The notes under the pieces are model-generated. The model was not told where the DNA came from. It saw only the letters and a program-made list of their open reading frames with translations, and did no database searches. This document shows, piece after piece, positions 1 through 11,727 of a stretch of DNA of 64,000 nt (positions are counted from its first letter, which is position 1; the number at the start of each line of letters is the position of its first letter). This DNA is from Ananas comosus (taxonomy: Eukaryota > Streptophyta > Magnoliopsida > Poales > Bromeliaceae). The stretch lies in the NCBI RefSeq assembly GCF_001540865.1, contig NC_033625.1, positions 12,772,948-12,836,947 on the forward strand, written 5' to 3'. A program made the translations under genes and the position numbers.

Positions 1-650
1 AAAGATTGTAACTCTCATTCTAAACAATGTATTTTCTATATCAAAGAGTGTAATTTTTATTGAAAATCGTACAAAAATTTTTTATAACAGTTTAATTTTA
101 TTTTAGCAGTGCAATTTCATCATATTCTTCTTTTTTATATAATTTTTGATTTTTTCTGTAGAAAAAAATATGTTTATTCTTATTTTTTTATTATTCTTAT
201 TTTTTCTCTTTCTAGTTTTTTTTTGTCACGAACTCTCTCTTACCCACTATCGACAACCACCGCGATGTTGTCGGAGGCGAGCTCGCCGCCTCCGACGATG
301 TTGTGGGACGTCGCGGAGTTCCGCCGTGCGGTGGTGGAGGAGAGCCCGCGCCTCAACGTCGCCGTGCCCTAATGGAAAGAAGGGTTGCGGCGCGGCCTCA
401 GCAGAGTCGGAGGCGAGGAAGGCGAGAAGTGCACTGACGAGGGCGAGGGCGTGAGAGCAGAGGTCCACCGCCTTCTTCGGAGAGAGAAAAAAAAAAGAAC
501 GAGAGAAAAAAAAGGAGAGAGAAAAAAGAATAAGAGTATTTTGGTCAGTTTGCTGAAAATTCGGACCGAATCTGAAAATCGAAAAATGTGGCCCAGTTTT
601 GCAAAAACTCAAAAATTGTGTATTTTTTATGCAAATTGGCCATTATAATT
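1..650. other. AT-rich DNA with a 240-bp GC-rich island
   Basis: AT-rich sequence surrounds a GC-rich island at about 245-480. The island contains an imperfect palindrome near 270-296 and open frames with no recognisable domain. The flank at 530-650 (GA-rich tract, then a stretch reading 'tttggtcagtttgctgaaa') is homologous, in inverted orientation, to 62130-62260 near the other end of the window. It is therefore probably part of a dispersed TIR-type element carrying a GC-rich filler. No gene is called. Confidence 0.5.
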
Positions 651-875
651 AATAGATGTATTAATTATATTGAAATTAAGTTTGAGTACGGCTTAAAAAG
701 TAATTAATTAGGGAAATGCATGAATTTCAAACACAATAGGGTTAAATTCAATTTTCAGCTTTAATTGAGGTTATTATTCATGCAGTGATATGTTTTATAT
801 TACTAAAGCAAAAATTAGTTATAAGCAACCAAGTTAATTTTAGAGAGTAGGTGTGATAATTAATGTGTACGTATT

Positions 876-1040
876 TGTTAGGTAGCCGAAAGTCCTGATC
901 CTTGACCTGGTCAAAGATCTCCCTCGAAAAACGCGCAGGGATACGGAACGGCTGCGATTAGTGACCCTCGAAGTTTGCGCCCTTCGATTGGATCAAACGA
1001 TTCGGCTGATGAGGGATCGGATCAGCCAAGTTCGAAAACC
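876..1040 (-). repeat. Truncated 3' LTR of the gypsy element
   Basis: Aligns with 2939-3103 at about 92 percent. Similarity stops abruptly after about 1040, where gag-derived sequence begins. The terminus 'tgttaggtagcc' matches the other LTR exactly. Confidence 0.85.
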
Positions 1041-2881
1041 TAGGCGATGCTTTCAGCGGTCTTCTTGTCCGCGACTGTCTTTCCTTTGATGTCCACCATG
1101 TTAACCTGCGATGGAAACGGATTTTTGTTAATTTCCATGTTTTTATTTTCTTGGTTGGCAAATATGAGCCGACCCTCATTTATTTCTTTTTGAATCTGTC
1201 TTTTGAAAGCAGTACATTCATTTTGTTCTATGACTCCATGAATGGTGCCATTTACAATATCTTCTCCTTTTCAATTCCTCTCTTGGAGGTATAGTTTGAC
1301 CCTCCTGTAACTGAATTCGCCCATCCTTTAGCAACCGATCAAAAATTAAATTGGTCTTCGACATATCAAATGAATACGTATATGCTGAAACTCGTGCTTT
1401 TGCCTCGCTTGATTTAGTAGGCTTTAACAAAGCACATTCATATGGCTGACGACTTTTTACCATTTTTGCCATGTATATTTCGGTTTCATCAGCCGAATCC
1501 TCTGTTTCTTCATATGTATTCGGCTCCTCATGAGGCGAAGATTCTTCAAGAAAAGAAATATTTTTCTCTTTTCCTTTGTTCCAATCTTTGTTTCAGCTCC
1601 ACCTAGGCCGATCCTCGTTGTTTCTATTTCGGAATTGCTCATATTGAGCAACCCGAACTCCCAAATCAAATAGATTTGAAAAATATTTATCCTCGAAATG
1701 ATCTTTTATTTTGAAGTGTAAACCGTTAAATGACATCTTGGCAAATTCTGATTCCGGCATCCTTACAAACAACGGCTCCTGGCCGTTTTGAATCGGTTTA
1801 AGTACTCTTCAACCGATTCTCCTGTTCTCTGTTTAAATTGAGTAAGATCAGCTACCGACAATTCTGGTTCTGATATGTAAAATTGTTCATGAAACTTTCT
1901 TTCTAATTCGTCCCAATCTCGGACTGAATTAGCCGGTAGACTCGTATACCAAGCGAAAGCTGTCTTGGTTAACGAGGTGTTAAATAATCTCAATTTTAAA
2001 AATAGATCCGCAGCGGCTTCTTGGCACTGTGCCGTAAACCGTGCAACATGTTCGACCGTGTTTTCGGTCTCATCACCAAAAAATTTGTCAAAGTTCGTCA
2101 TTTTTCAATTTGCTGGATAATGGTGCTCTACGTCTATAGTAGCAGGGTATGGGGTTCTAAAAATAGGCCGCATTGCCAGCCTTGCGTCTACTCCGAAAGT
2201 ATTTCGAATGGCTTCTTCAATTTGTGCATAAATTTCAGTATTGTTCCCTTATAAAGGAACTGGTATTGGTGCCTGTGCCGGATTTGGTGCTTGTGGCAGT
2301 CCGAAGTTCTGTACCACATGGTTAACCCCTTGTATATTCGGGGCCTGCCCACCGGCTCTAGCCCCTGTATTTTGGGGCTGATATACTGCCACTGGCAGAG
2401 AAGGTGGTAATCCCCATGTTATCTCTGGTTGCTGACCGACGTTAACAATAGCCGGTCTACACGCCGCCTGAAATGGTGCTCCCTGGTATTGAGGCTGGCC
2501 ATTTACTGGTGTTACAGGATTTTGTAACACTGGTGTCACCACAGGCCCTTGTAAGCCTGTTACTGGTTGCTCGTTATGAGTCAATAATTGTCTTATTCGG
2601 GCAATATTTTCGTTGGAAGCCGTGATTGCGGCCAACATTGCATCTAGCCGTGCAGTGCTTCTATGACTATTTTAGTCCAGTACTTGTAGGACCCGTGTCA
2701 TTTGCCCAAGCGCTTGAACCAAACTAGGCTCTTGTTGGTCTGATTGACCACTAGTCTCACCTTCAACAGGTAAGACTGCTTGGTGTTCTCCAGCATTATC
2801 TGAATTGCTGGGTTGTTGATCGCTCCCGGAACTTCTAGGAATGACTCTATTGCGCAAATTCATGGCGTTATCATCAGCCAT
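1041..2881 (-). pseudogene. Ty3/gypsy gag pseudogene
   Basis: Encodes the retroelement capsid polyprotein. The N-terminal part starts at the ATG at 2881, followed by a Pro/Gln-rich stretch (2638-2249). The retrotransposon gag core lies at about 2101-1763, with the typical pattern of a W-Y-x-x-L core followed by R-F-x-E-Q-F. These pieces and 1669-1457 all lie in one frame (their starts differ by multiples of three) but are separated by in-frame stops, including TAA just after 2672, TAA near 2246 and TGA near 2107. The block at 1472-1218 (K-Y/R-Y-C-K-W-H-x-S-W-S-H) is the conserved gag C-terminal segment seen in plant gypsy elements, in a shifted frame. No intact product is expected. Confidence 0.8.
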
Positions 2882-2917
2882 TATTTTAATAAAAAAATAA
2901 ATTTACTTTATGTGTGT

Positions 2918-2938
2918 CCCACCGGGCGTGCCAAAAAT
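2918..2938 (-). promoter_or_regulatory. Putative primer-binding site next to the 5' LTR
   Basis: Lies immediately inside the LTR end. On the minus strand it reads TTTTTGGCACGCCCGGTGG, a sequence commonly found directly after the 5' LTR of plant gypsy elements. I did not assign the primer tRNA. Confidence 0.5.
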
Positions 2939-3685
2939 TGTTAGGTAGCCGAAAGTCCTGATTCTTAACCTAGTCAAAGATCTCCCTTGGAAAACACGCA
3001 GGGATGCGTAACGACTGCGATTAGTGACCCTCGAAGTTTGCGCTCTTCGATTGGATCAAGCGATTCGGCCGATGAGGGATCGGATCAACCGAGTTCGAAA
3101 ACCTCTACTGTAGAATTGGTTCGGCTGGATGAGCCGAATGTACGGACTGCTCAAAACATGAGTCGGCAAAAAAGCCGAATAGAAGAAATACACAATAATT
3201 GCTCGGCCTAAAAAGTCGAAAGCCTTTAGATGTATTGAAATTAGCTCGTGGAAGAAATACAAAGGTCGAGTGTGCCTGAGGGTATACAGACTCGGTTGAT
3301 CTATCTAAGGTTCTACTCCTAGAGAAAAACAGTAAATGCAGGAAAGTAAAAAATTACAAGTAAACTACTCTTAGAAAATGCAAGAAAATTACAGAGAAAA
3401 TAAGGGTGGTTTTCTGTTCTTGGGGAAAAGACCTCTTTTCAGGACGTTATTGGCCTATTTATAGATTGCCCCTATTGATCAGTTATCCCCTATTCTTGAT
3501 CGGCCACTATTCTTATTTTCTCGGGTCACTTTCAGCCGATTGGAACCGTTTGGAACTGCTTGCGGTTACTGTAACTTCCCTTGATTTGCGCTGATGCTCC
3601 CGGTGCACAGTAAAATTACTATCCTTAATCAATAAAGCTGAGCGGAGTACTGACGTACCACATGTCTGCGCCTTTTGGCCCAACA
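2939..3685 (-). repeat. 5' LTR of the gypsy element (747 bp)
   Basis: Bounded by TG and CA. On the minus strand it starts TGTTGGGCCAAAAGG and ends CTACCTAACA. A TATA-like motif (minus-strand TATAAATAGG, about 3452-3461) is a plausible LTR promoter. It is distantly similar to the LTR-like block at 23700-24370. Confidence 0.8.
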
Positions 3686-3697
3686 GTATCATAAATA

Positions 3698-3952
3698 TAA
3701 AGCTAGGCTAGAATACTATTGATAGCAAAAGATTTTTTTTGCTATCAAGTTTTTAACCATTCGATGAGAAATTGTAGGGTTAAAATGATATTAGTCTCTT
3801 AGAGTTGAGTGGTCCCCCTAGGGTTGAGTGATCTCCACTGGGTTATAATATTTAATCCAATGGTTAGAAATGATCAAAAGAATTGATCCAAAAGCTAAAA
3901 CTTGATAGCAAAATAAGGCTTTTTGCTATTAATAGTATTCTAACCCAACTCT
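3698..3952. mobile_element. MITE, family E (about 255 bp)
   Basis: Terminal inverted repeats with 'gaatactattgatagcaaaa' at one end and its complement at the other. The interior contains 'gttgagtggtccccctaggg'. A close copy lies at 31326-31577 and shorter relatives at 34622, 37596, 51190 and 52198. No coding capacity. Confidence 0.75.
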
Positions 3953-5318
3953 CATAAATAAATTAGAAATGGCAAGCACTACAAGACAAATGGAAGTTAT
4001 TCAACTTACAATAAATTTGTGTAAATGAAACAAAATTTATTAACAAATATAATATATTCTACATTTAATATATGTAAGATTAAAATGTATAGAATTTATC
4101 TCAATAATTATCCATTTTAATTTGGCAATCTAATATTGAAAATTTTTTATTTTGGAATCTAACGTTGTAATTTTTTTTATTTGAGTTAGTCTAATTATCA
4201 CACTTTAAATTCAAATTTTGAATGTGTCATTTTTCTTTACATACTTAATTAATATATTTTATTATGTAATTCATACATTTATAAATTTATCAAAATCAAC
4301 ATTTGGATTAAATTTTGTATGAAAAGAAACTACTAAATTAATTTCTTAAATCAAACAAATTAAAAAATTAGTTACTAAAATCAAAATTTGTAAATGCTTA
4401 ATAGTCAAATCAAAATAGCCTACAAGTTATACATTTTAGATTTATATATCTCATTTTGATAAAATGTACATGTTTAATTGTTGGATCATCATCATTAGTC
4501 AACACACGTACGATGTTAGTTGTATCATCATCATACTCAATATAAGTTACATTATTTTATCTAGTTCCTTATATCCAAACATTAATTTTTTACCCGAGAA
4601 TAGTAATTCTCGGTTTTCCCTACCAACACCTTCATTTTCTATATAAAACTACCTAAATTGTTCTTATTCCCAAGAACAACTCAATTTTCATCCAAACACT
4701 AATTTTCTTATCCCCATACTTGTACCTATCCATGTAATAGCTAGTTCTTTCTTATAATTGAACCAAACGGTATCTTAGCAGAATACAAATATTTTCTACT
4801 ATAAACATGAATTTACTTATTTTCTCTCTGAGTCCATTTATGTTATGCTCATGTGGTGTATTCAAAATTGCCACAGGATGCAAATTGAAAGATTTTAGAG
4901 AATAACGATTGTTTTATATAATCTTAATATAGTACAAGAGCACAAGATTCTGAGTTCGAGTTCTGTTGACTGTTAGGTTATTAGAATTTTAGTTTTCTTT
5001 CATTTATTTTAAATATACGTTTTGGGTCTATAAAAATGTTCCGAGCTTATCAAAATATCCTGAGTTCAGATATAAAAAAAAGTATTGAATATAAATATAA
5101 AAAATACTGTTCTTGAGTTTGAAATTTGCTAGACTCTTAGCGTTATTAATTTTCTTTCATTTAATTTAAATATACGTTTTGAGCCTATCAAAATATTTTG
5201 AGTTTAGATATGAGAAAAAGTGATAAATGTAAATATAAAAAATGCTGTTCTCTATGCTGATCTTGATCAGTCCTCTTCTCCTATGAATCCTTTCTATCTT
5301 TGATTTTATTGATTTTTG
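3953..5318. other. AT-rich intergenic DNA
   Basis: No coding frame, RNA gene or clear element is seen. Two related stretches (about 4975-5090 and 5120-5250) share 'tttaaatatacgttttg' and look like a diverged tandem duplication. Confidence 0.5.
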
Positions 5319-5906
5319 GTTAAACTTCAAATACCCCCTATGGTTTTACACTTTTTCACTTTAATACTATGTGGTTTAAAATATATCAAGTTAGCCCTTA
5401 TGGTTTCGTACTTTCTCACTTTAGTACCCTATGATTTAAAATGTATCAAGTTAGTATCCTTTAGTTTCATTTTTCTCTTTTTATTAACCATTTCACTAAT
5501 TTTTTTCATTAAATCAGTAACAAAGTTAAAACTAAAGGGTACTAAAGTGAATATTTGATAAACCTAGGTATGATATTTGAAATTTTTTGTATATAAGTTA
5601 ACGAAATATTAACGGACGAAAAAAAATCAAGGACAAAGTTAAAACTAAAGAGTACTAAAGTAAATATTCGATAAACTTAGATAGGGTATATGAAGTTTTT
5701 TGTATATGATTTAACGAAATATTAATAAAAGAGCCGACAAAAAGAGAAAAATGAAACTATAGGGTACTAAATTGATGCACTTTAAAGTATACATGATATT
5801 AAAGTGAGAAAGTACGAAATCACATGTTACTAAATTGATGCACTTTAAACCACAGAATACTAAAATGAAAAACTGCGAAACTATAGGGGTGGTATTTGAA
5901 GTTTTC
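5319..5906. mobile_element. Fold-back TIR element (about 590 bp)
   Basis: The left end 'taaacttcaaatacccccta' is mirrored by 'ggtggtatttgaagtttt' at the right end. The interior repeats phrases such as 'ggtttaaaatatatcaagtt' in both orientations, so it is a long imperfect hairpin. A shorter family member is at 17941-18298. Non-autonomous, with no coding frame. Confidence 0.7.
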
Positions 5907-6848
5907 TCTTGATTTTTTGAACCCCAGCACTTTCCAACAAAGTGTCATCAATCGGAGCTAGGATTTGTAGCAGTGATTCTTATACGATGTGAAGGTTCGC
6001 GATTGGGATGCTGAGGAATGAAGGAACAAACATTAGCTTGGTAACAGCTATTTTCCTATGTTTTTTGTTTTGTTTTGCTCTGTTCTCTATTAGTTTCCTT
6101 TAATTTTTTTGTATTTATGTGCTTTGATGCAGTGAACTTGATTTGTTTCTTATGTTGATAGTTACGTGATGCAATGAACTTGATTTGTTTCTCATTTTGC
6201 TTTAATATTTTCTTCTTTACCGATTATTTTGTCTACGTTTGGACCACCGCTAGTGTTCCTATCAGTCTTACTGTTTGAAAATTTCGATATTGTTCTTTAT
6301 GTTTCTTCTCTAAAAATATTGTAATCAAGCTCTGCGTTTGTGAACTTGTTATGACAAACGCACAAACGGAAACGAAAATGACGAACATAAAATAATCAAA
6401 GCATAAGAAGAAATAAAAACGAACATACAGATTTACGTGAAAAACTCTTTAAAGAAAAAAAACTACGAGCGAAGGAGAAGAGAACTTCACTATTGAAAAA
6501 GAGAAGATACAATGTTCGAGTACTACCAACCACGATCTATTGCCTCTAGGGCAAAAACGAAAAGGAAACTCTTAACGGGCTCGGGCCTCCGCTACCCACC
6601 ATAGATATTTATTTTTTCTTCACAATTTCATTTTCCAATTTGGTCGCACTGTGAAACTGTCGACGAATCAAAATTCCGAACTAAAATGGATTATCAATTT
6701 CGAATCACATCTAGCATAACTAAATATACGCCAATTGGTATTTACTCACAAAAAAAAAAAAGGCGTGACAAAGGCTAGAGCATTTGAATATGGATTGAAA
6801 GAGAAGAAGTTTAGTATTTATGATTAATATATACATATTATATATATA
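5907..6848. other. Intergenic, probable LTR-derived remnants
   Basis: No protein domain seen. 6340-6740 has the composition of a retroelement leader or LTR, but its boundaries cannot be fixed. It ends in a (TA)n tract that borders the next MITE. Confidence 0.35.
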
Positions 6849-7391
6849 GGGTCCGGTTACTATACTATTATGAGTACGATCACTCTCGTTCTCATAAATC
6901 GTTTTCGTTGATAGAGCTTCCGAATCGACGATCCATATCGTTAAACGTTATTTACAGTATTTAAACCTCATAGAAATCAAATTTTATAATTTTTCGACAT
7001 CATTTACCTTACGATCAAGAGGTCACAAATTTGATAATTTTTAATGGCCGGTATGAAATACTTGCTAGTTTAACGGTATTAAAGAATCGAAATTTATTAA
7101 ATTTTTGATAGAAAATTCTATTCACTACCTAGATAAAGATCAATAATTCCGATCTTGAATTGAAGGATCTGATCATCCTTTTTTAGGACGTCGTTCGATT
7201 TTGACCGTTCATTTTATACTCGCTTGATGGACTTTATTATGATTTCGAAAATTTACGAAATTTATTTTTTAGAAATTTCAAATACTCTAAACCATATTTA
7301 ACGGAGTGGATCGTCGATTCGGAAGCTCTATCATCGAAAACAACTTATGAGTACTAGGGCTCCAATACTCATAATAGTATGGTAGCCACGA
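6849..7391. mobile_element. Fold-back MITE, family B, copy 1
   Basis: About 540 bp with TIRs starting 'gggtccggttactatacta' and matching ends near 7391. Subterminal 'gacgatccat...cgttaaac' and 'cgtcgattcggaagctc' are mirrored. It lies against a (TA)n tract. Copies at 34906-35451 and 37860-38404. Confidence 0.75.
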
Positions 7392-8143
7392 CTTCGTATT
7401 AGATAGATCTCACAAAATGAAAAGTTTAGAATTAACTCTGATACATCTGGGCTCTGATAATCTACTCACGTGCATAAGAAATATGAGAGATACGTAGAAT
7501 TAAGAAATGAAGTAGAAGATAGAGATTTAATCTATTAAATATCGTAGGTGAATATCAAATTTCTGACATACCTCATAGAATGAAAGGGGTTTGGAGTTGG
7601 TTTTAATAATATGTTACCCAAAAAGATCGATTTTGTAGAAAACAGATTCCGAAATATATATTAATACTTACTATGTATCAAACATAAAATGAAAAATTAG
7701 TATATACTGTCTAGTAATCAACAGATGCATGCATGTTAAGAATGACAAATCAAATCATCCTAGTTTCATTTTAGTCCTTAAAATTAGAATTGTTGCACTA
7801 AGTGGTTCAAACTTTGAAATTTTCAAATTTTAAATTCTTTGGCAAGTCATTGTTTATAAGTATGTTAATTAATCACTATTTCTAACAATAATAATAGAAA
7901 ATTATTATGTATACTATTAAAAAACTAATTATGCAAATCGAAAGGACATTTGATACATATGTACATATTAATGATTGCGTACGGAGGATGAAGACATAGC
8001 AAATCAGGCTAGATTTTTGCCTCTTTATTAAACAATGAAGGTTGGTGATAGGACGCTTTGTGACATTGCAGAAGCTTTGGTCCCTTGTGATGTGTTTGAT
8101 TTTAGTTATTCTGTCAGCATTACTTACAATTTTATTAGACTTA
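7392..8143. other. AT-rich intergenic DNA
   Basis: No feature seen apart from AT-rich sequence; 7980-8130 is slightly more complex but has no open frame worth calling. Confidence 0.4.
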
Positions 8144-8345
8144 GGGTACGTTTGGTTCGCACTATGAAAAATTATTAGGAGTAAAAAGATATTCGATAAT
8201 CTTATTCCTATTCATTCTATTATTAAGATATTCGAAAATATTATCGAACAAGGATGAGTATCTTGTTTTATTGACAATAGATTATTTTACGTGTTATGTC
8301 GGAATAACCCGTGATGCTATATAACTGCTAGAACCTAACGTGCCC
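8144..8345. mobile_element. Tourist/PIF-Harbinger-like MITE (202 bp)
   Basis: Ends 'gggtacgtttggttcgc' and '...aacctaacgtgccc' are related inverted repeats. It is flanked on both sides by TTA (8141-8143 and 8346-8348), the target duplication expected for PIF/Harbinger elements. Confidence 0.65.
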
Positions 8346-8782
8346 TTAGCGCAAACAAATTAAAATTTAGAGATCAAATGATTGACCTAGAGCGTGCAAA
8401 AACTAAAAATTTTCCGGACAAAGAAAATATAAAAAAACACGTTAGATTTTGCAAGAGATACTTGAACTGTTATGGTGTATAGAAATCTCCAGAAAAAATA
8501 AAATAGAAAAAATAAGAGAAAAAAAAGAAAAATAAATAAAATCTGGTATGTTTTGATGCTGGCTAAACTAAAGCACCGCACATTCGCCTAGCTCCAATTA
8601 ATTAAGAAGATTCTAGCTTCATTAATTAAGGTAGCACAACCTCTATATTTATAGCTAATTTTATAAGAGTCCTGCTGCAACTAGAATTCACCTCATTCAA
8701 CTTTTGAACTACCAAACCTGATAATCAGATAAATTAAATAATCTAATTGTAATATAATAATTGTTAACATTATCTCTAATAT
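8346..8782. other. AT-rich intergenic DNA
   Basis: Low-complexity T/A-rich sequence with no gene; minus-strand open frame at 8387-8581 is composition-driven. Confidence 0.4.
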
Positions 8783-9297
8783 CACTACAACAAAAACGGT
8801 CTATAGTGACACTTTTAAATGTAGGTACATGTCAAAAAAGTGCTGCTAGCTAAAATTACCGACACTTTTAAAAAGTGTTGCTATATGTGGGGTCGCTAGG
8901 TATATAGTGACAGTTAAAGAGTGTCGCTATAACCTAAAAGAGTGCTGCTAATTTACCAATAACTTATTTAAGCATTTAGCAACCGCCGAAACTCTATCTC
9001 GTTGGCTACGGTGGCGGAGGAGGATGACAGGAATGGCTCTTCGTCTAGAATTTCAATAGATTGAGTGAAGAGAGAAGAAAATATGGTAATTGATTTTTCT
9101 TTTTTTTTCCTTTTCTGTTTGTAATCGGGCCAAATGGATTGGGTGTGGTGGGTTGAGTAGAGTAATTTTTTATTTTTAGTTGAATTGGGCTTTATATTTA
9201 GACATTAGTAGATGTTTTTTTAAGTTTTAGCATAAATGGGACACTTACTCAAAAGTGTCCCAAACATGTGTCCCTATAATCTAATTCTGTTGTAGTG
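8783..9297 (+). mobile_element. CACTA-type MITE, copy 1 (515 bp)
   Basis: Starts CACTACAACAAAAACGG and ends TGTTGTAGTG. A perfect 3-bp target duplication TAT lies at 8780-8782 and 9298-9300. The interior repeats 'agtgtcgctata'-like phrases and has a GC-richer core around 8985-9050. No transposase. Copies 2-4 at 9535, 10544 and 28403. Confidence 0.9.
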
Positions 9298-9534
9298 TAT
9301 GAACTCTAAAGCTGCGTTTGATTTGGGTATAAGTAAGAACTTAAGTACTCGGATCCGAACCCGACCCGAAGTTAAATGGGTAAGGTATATGTATTTTTTT
9401 CTAATCATTTCTTTTTAGGGTACGGGTACAGTATATCAATTGCCCAGACTTGACGCGGTCCATGGAGACCTTTAATTGTAACATGAAAAATAAGAATTAT
9501 AATTTAAAATAAAATTATTTTATCTAATTCCAAA

Positions 9535-10043
9535 CACTACAACAAAATTAGGTTATGGGGACACATATTTGGGATACTTTTGTCTAAGTGTCCCATTTAT
9601 GTCAAAATTTAAAAAAACATCTATTAATGCCTAAATATAAAGCCGAATCCAACAAAAAATAAAATGTTACTATACTCAACCCACCCAACCTAGCCCACTT
9701 GGCCCGATTCCAAATGAAAAAGAAAAAAAAAATCGATTACCATCTCCTCTTCTCTCCTCACTCAATCCACTGAAATTCTAGACGAAGGGCCCTTCCCTCT
9801 CGTCCTCCTCCGCCACCGCAGCCAACGAGGTAGAGTTTCGGCGGTTGCTAGATGCTTAAATAAGTGTTGCTAAATTAGTAGCACTTGTTTAGGTTATAGC
9901 GACACTCTTTAACTGTCAGTATATACCTAGCGACCCCACATATTGCAACACTTTTTAAAAGTGTCGGTAATTTAACCAGCAGCACTTTTTTTGACCTATA
10001 CCGACATTTAAAAGTGTCGCTATAGACCGTTTTTGTTGTAGTG
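9535..10043 (-). mobile_element. CACTA-type MITE, copy 2 (inverted, 509 bp)
   Basis: Same family in opposite orientation: left end CACTACAACAAAATTAGG, right end 'ccgtttttgttgtagtg'. Target duplication AAA on both sides (9532-9534 and 10044-10046). With copy 1 it forms an inverted pair separated by 237 bp. Confidence 0.9.
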
Positions 10044-10046
10044 AAA

Positions 10047-10543
10047 TATTAACACTAATTTTGTGTTTGGATGAAAATTGGATTGCTCATGAGAATATGT
10101 TTGAATGGTTAGATTGTAAAAAGGTGAATAAGAGTTATAATTTTTAAAATAAAATTATTTTATCTAATTAATTAATATCAAAATATTAAATTAAAATAAT
10201 TCAATAAATTAATAAATTGATTAGCTATGAATATTATAATAAATTAATAAATTAATAAATATAAATATTAGTTAATTAATTAGTTATTTAATACATTTAT
10301 TAATTAAATAATTAATTATAAAAATAACTTAAGTTTTTAATTAGTTAGTAAATTATCTTAGTTAGATATTAGTAAATTATCTTAGTTAGATAATTAGTTA
10401 AAAATTAATTAGATTGATTAATAATTTAATATCATAATTAAAATTCGATTAGATTTTAATTAATCTTGTTCTTACTTGGGAACAAGCTTGTTGTAGAGAG
10501 AAGGTGGAATAGCTGTTTTAAGTTTATATTGGGTATATCAGCT
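10047..10543. other. AT-rich intergenic DNA
   Basis: Strings of 'aattaattagtta' and similar AT words. 10125-10175 repeats the sequence just left of MITE copy 2 (about 9495-9530). No gene. Confidence 0.5.
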
Positions 10544-11067
10544 CACTACAACAAAAATGGTTTATAGCGACACTTTTAAATGTCGGTATAGGTCAAAAAA
10601 GTGCTGCTGGCTAAATTTACCGACACTTTTGAAAAGTGTTGCTATATGTGGGGTCGCTAGATATATAGTGACAGTTAAAGAGTGTTGCTATAATCTAAAA
10701 GACTGCTGCTAATTTACTAACATTTATTTAAGCATCTAGCAACCGCCGGAACTCTACCTCGTTGGCTGCGGTGGCGGAGGAGGACGAGAGGAAATTATCT
10801 TCGTCTAGTATTTCAGTCGATTGAGTGAGGGGAGAAGGAAAAATGATAATCGATTTTTCTTTTCTTTTTCTTTTCTTTTTCTTTTCTGTTTGTAATCGGG
10901 CCGAATGGGCTAAGTGGAGTGGGTTGAGTAGAGTACCCTTTTGTTTTTAGTTGGATTGGACTTTATATTTAGGCATTAGTAGGATTTTTTTAAGTTTTGG
11001 CATAAATGTGACACTTATACAAAAGTGTCCCAAATATGTGTCGCTATAACCTAATTCTGTTGCAGTG
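10544..11067 (+). mobile_element. CACTA-type MITE, copy 3 (524 bp)
   Basis: Same orientation as copy 1. Ends CACTACAACAAAAATGG and TGTTGCAGTG. Target duplication GCT at 10541-10543 and 11068-11070. Contains a short (TTTTCT)n expansion near 10858-10890. Confidence 0.9.
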
Positions 11068-11727
11068 GCTTATTCCATGGATAGGTGGACTACTGTTCTC
11101 GTGGGGAGGGGGAGGGGCATAGCTTTTGCGAACGAAGGGATGAACAAGTGCTTATTTTTCCCTCGTTTTCGAACAAAAACACAATCTAAAAATTTTATTC
11201 TTACTATTAGATATGTCTTGAATTCTGGAACAATAAAGTTTTTTAATCCTATTTTGTTTTGATTTTTCCATTAAAATATATTTAACTTAGTGAGATTATT
11301 TCTAGTTTTAGTGAATTTATATTTCTAGTTGTATTAGAATTCGACCACTATTATAAATATATTTTTTATTCTGTAAAATTAGCGTAGCGATATATTTTTT
11401 GGGACTAGAATTTTATGTGAGATCTTTACTGCGTCTTTGCCTGTGGACATAGGCAAGTGGTTGAACCACGTAAATATTTGTGTGCTTTATTTTTCTTCTC
11501 TCTTTCTCGATTCATTTTTGATATTTTGACACCCAATGAATTAGATCATTTATGTTTTGTTAGAACAAATTTGTATCGGAGCAAATCTGGTATCAATGTA
11601 AGTGGCAGATTTCTAACATTTACAATGCTTCATTTTACAATATTTAGCTAAAAATTTTATTATATTGAATAGAATGATAAATAATATAGTAGAAAAAAGA
11701 GTTATAAAAAAATGCCACATTACTGTA
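11068..11727. other. Intergenic DNA
   Basis: Short open frames at 11065-11262 and 11457-11651 show no recognisable motif and AT-driven composition. Nothing else supported. Confidence 0.4.

Larger units (their letters stand above)
876..3685 (-). mobile_element. Degenerate gag-only Ty3/gypsy LTR element
   Basis: The element reads on the minus strand. The 5' LTR is 2939-3685, followed by a primer-binding-like site and a gag frame (2881 to about 1457). A gag C-terminal block and a truncated 3' LTR (876 to about 1040) follow. The outer ends are TG and CA. The flanks gtatt (871-875) and gtatc (3686-3690) look like a decayed 5-bp target duplication. No protease, reverse transcriptase or integrase is present: gag runs almost directly into the truncated LTR, so a deletion removed pol together with about 580 bp of the 3' LTR. 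The two LTR copies differ at about 13 of 165 aligned positions, so the insertion is old. Confidence 0.85.
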
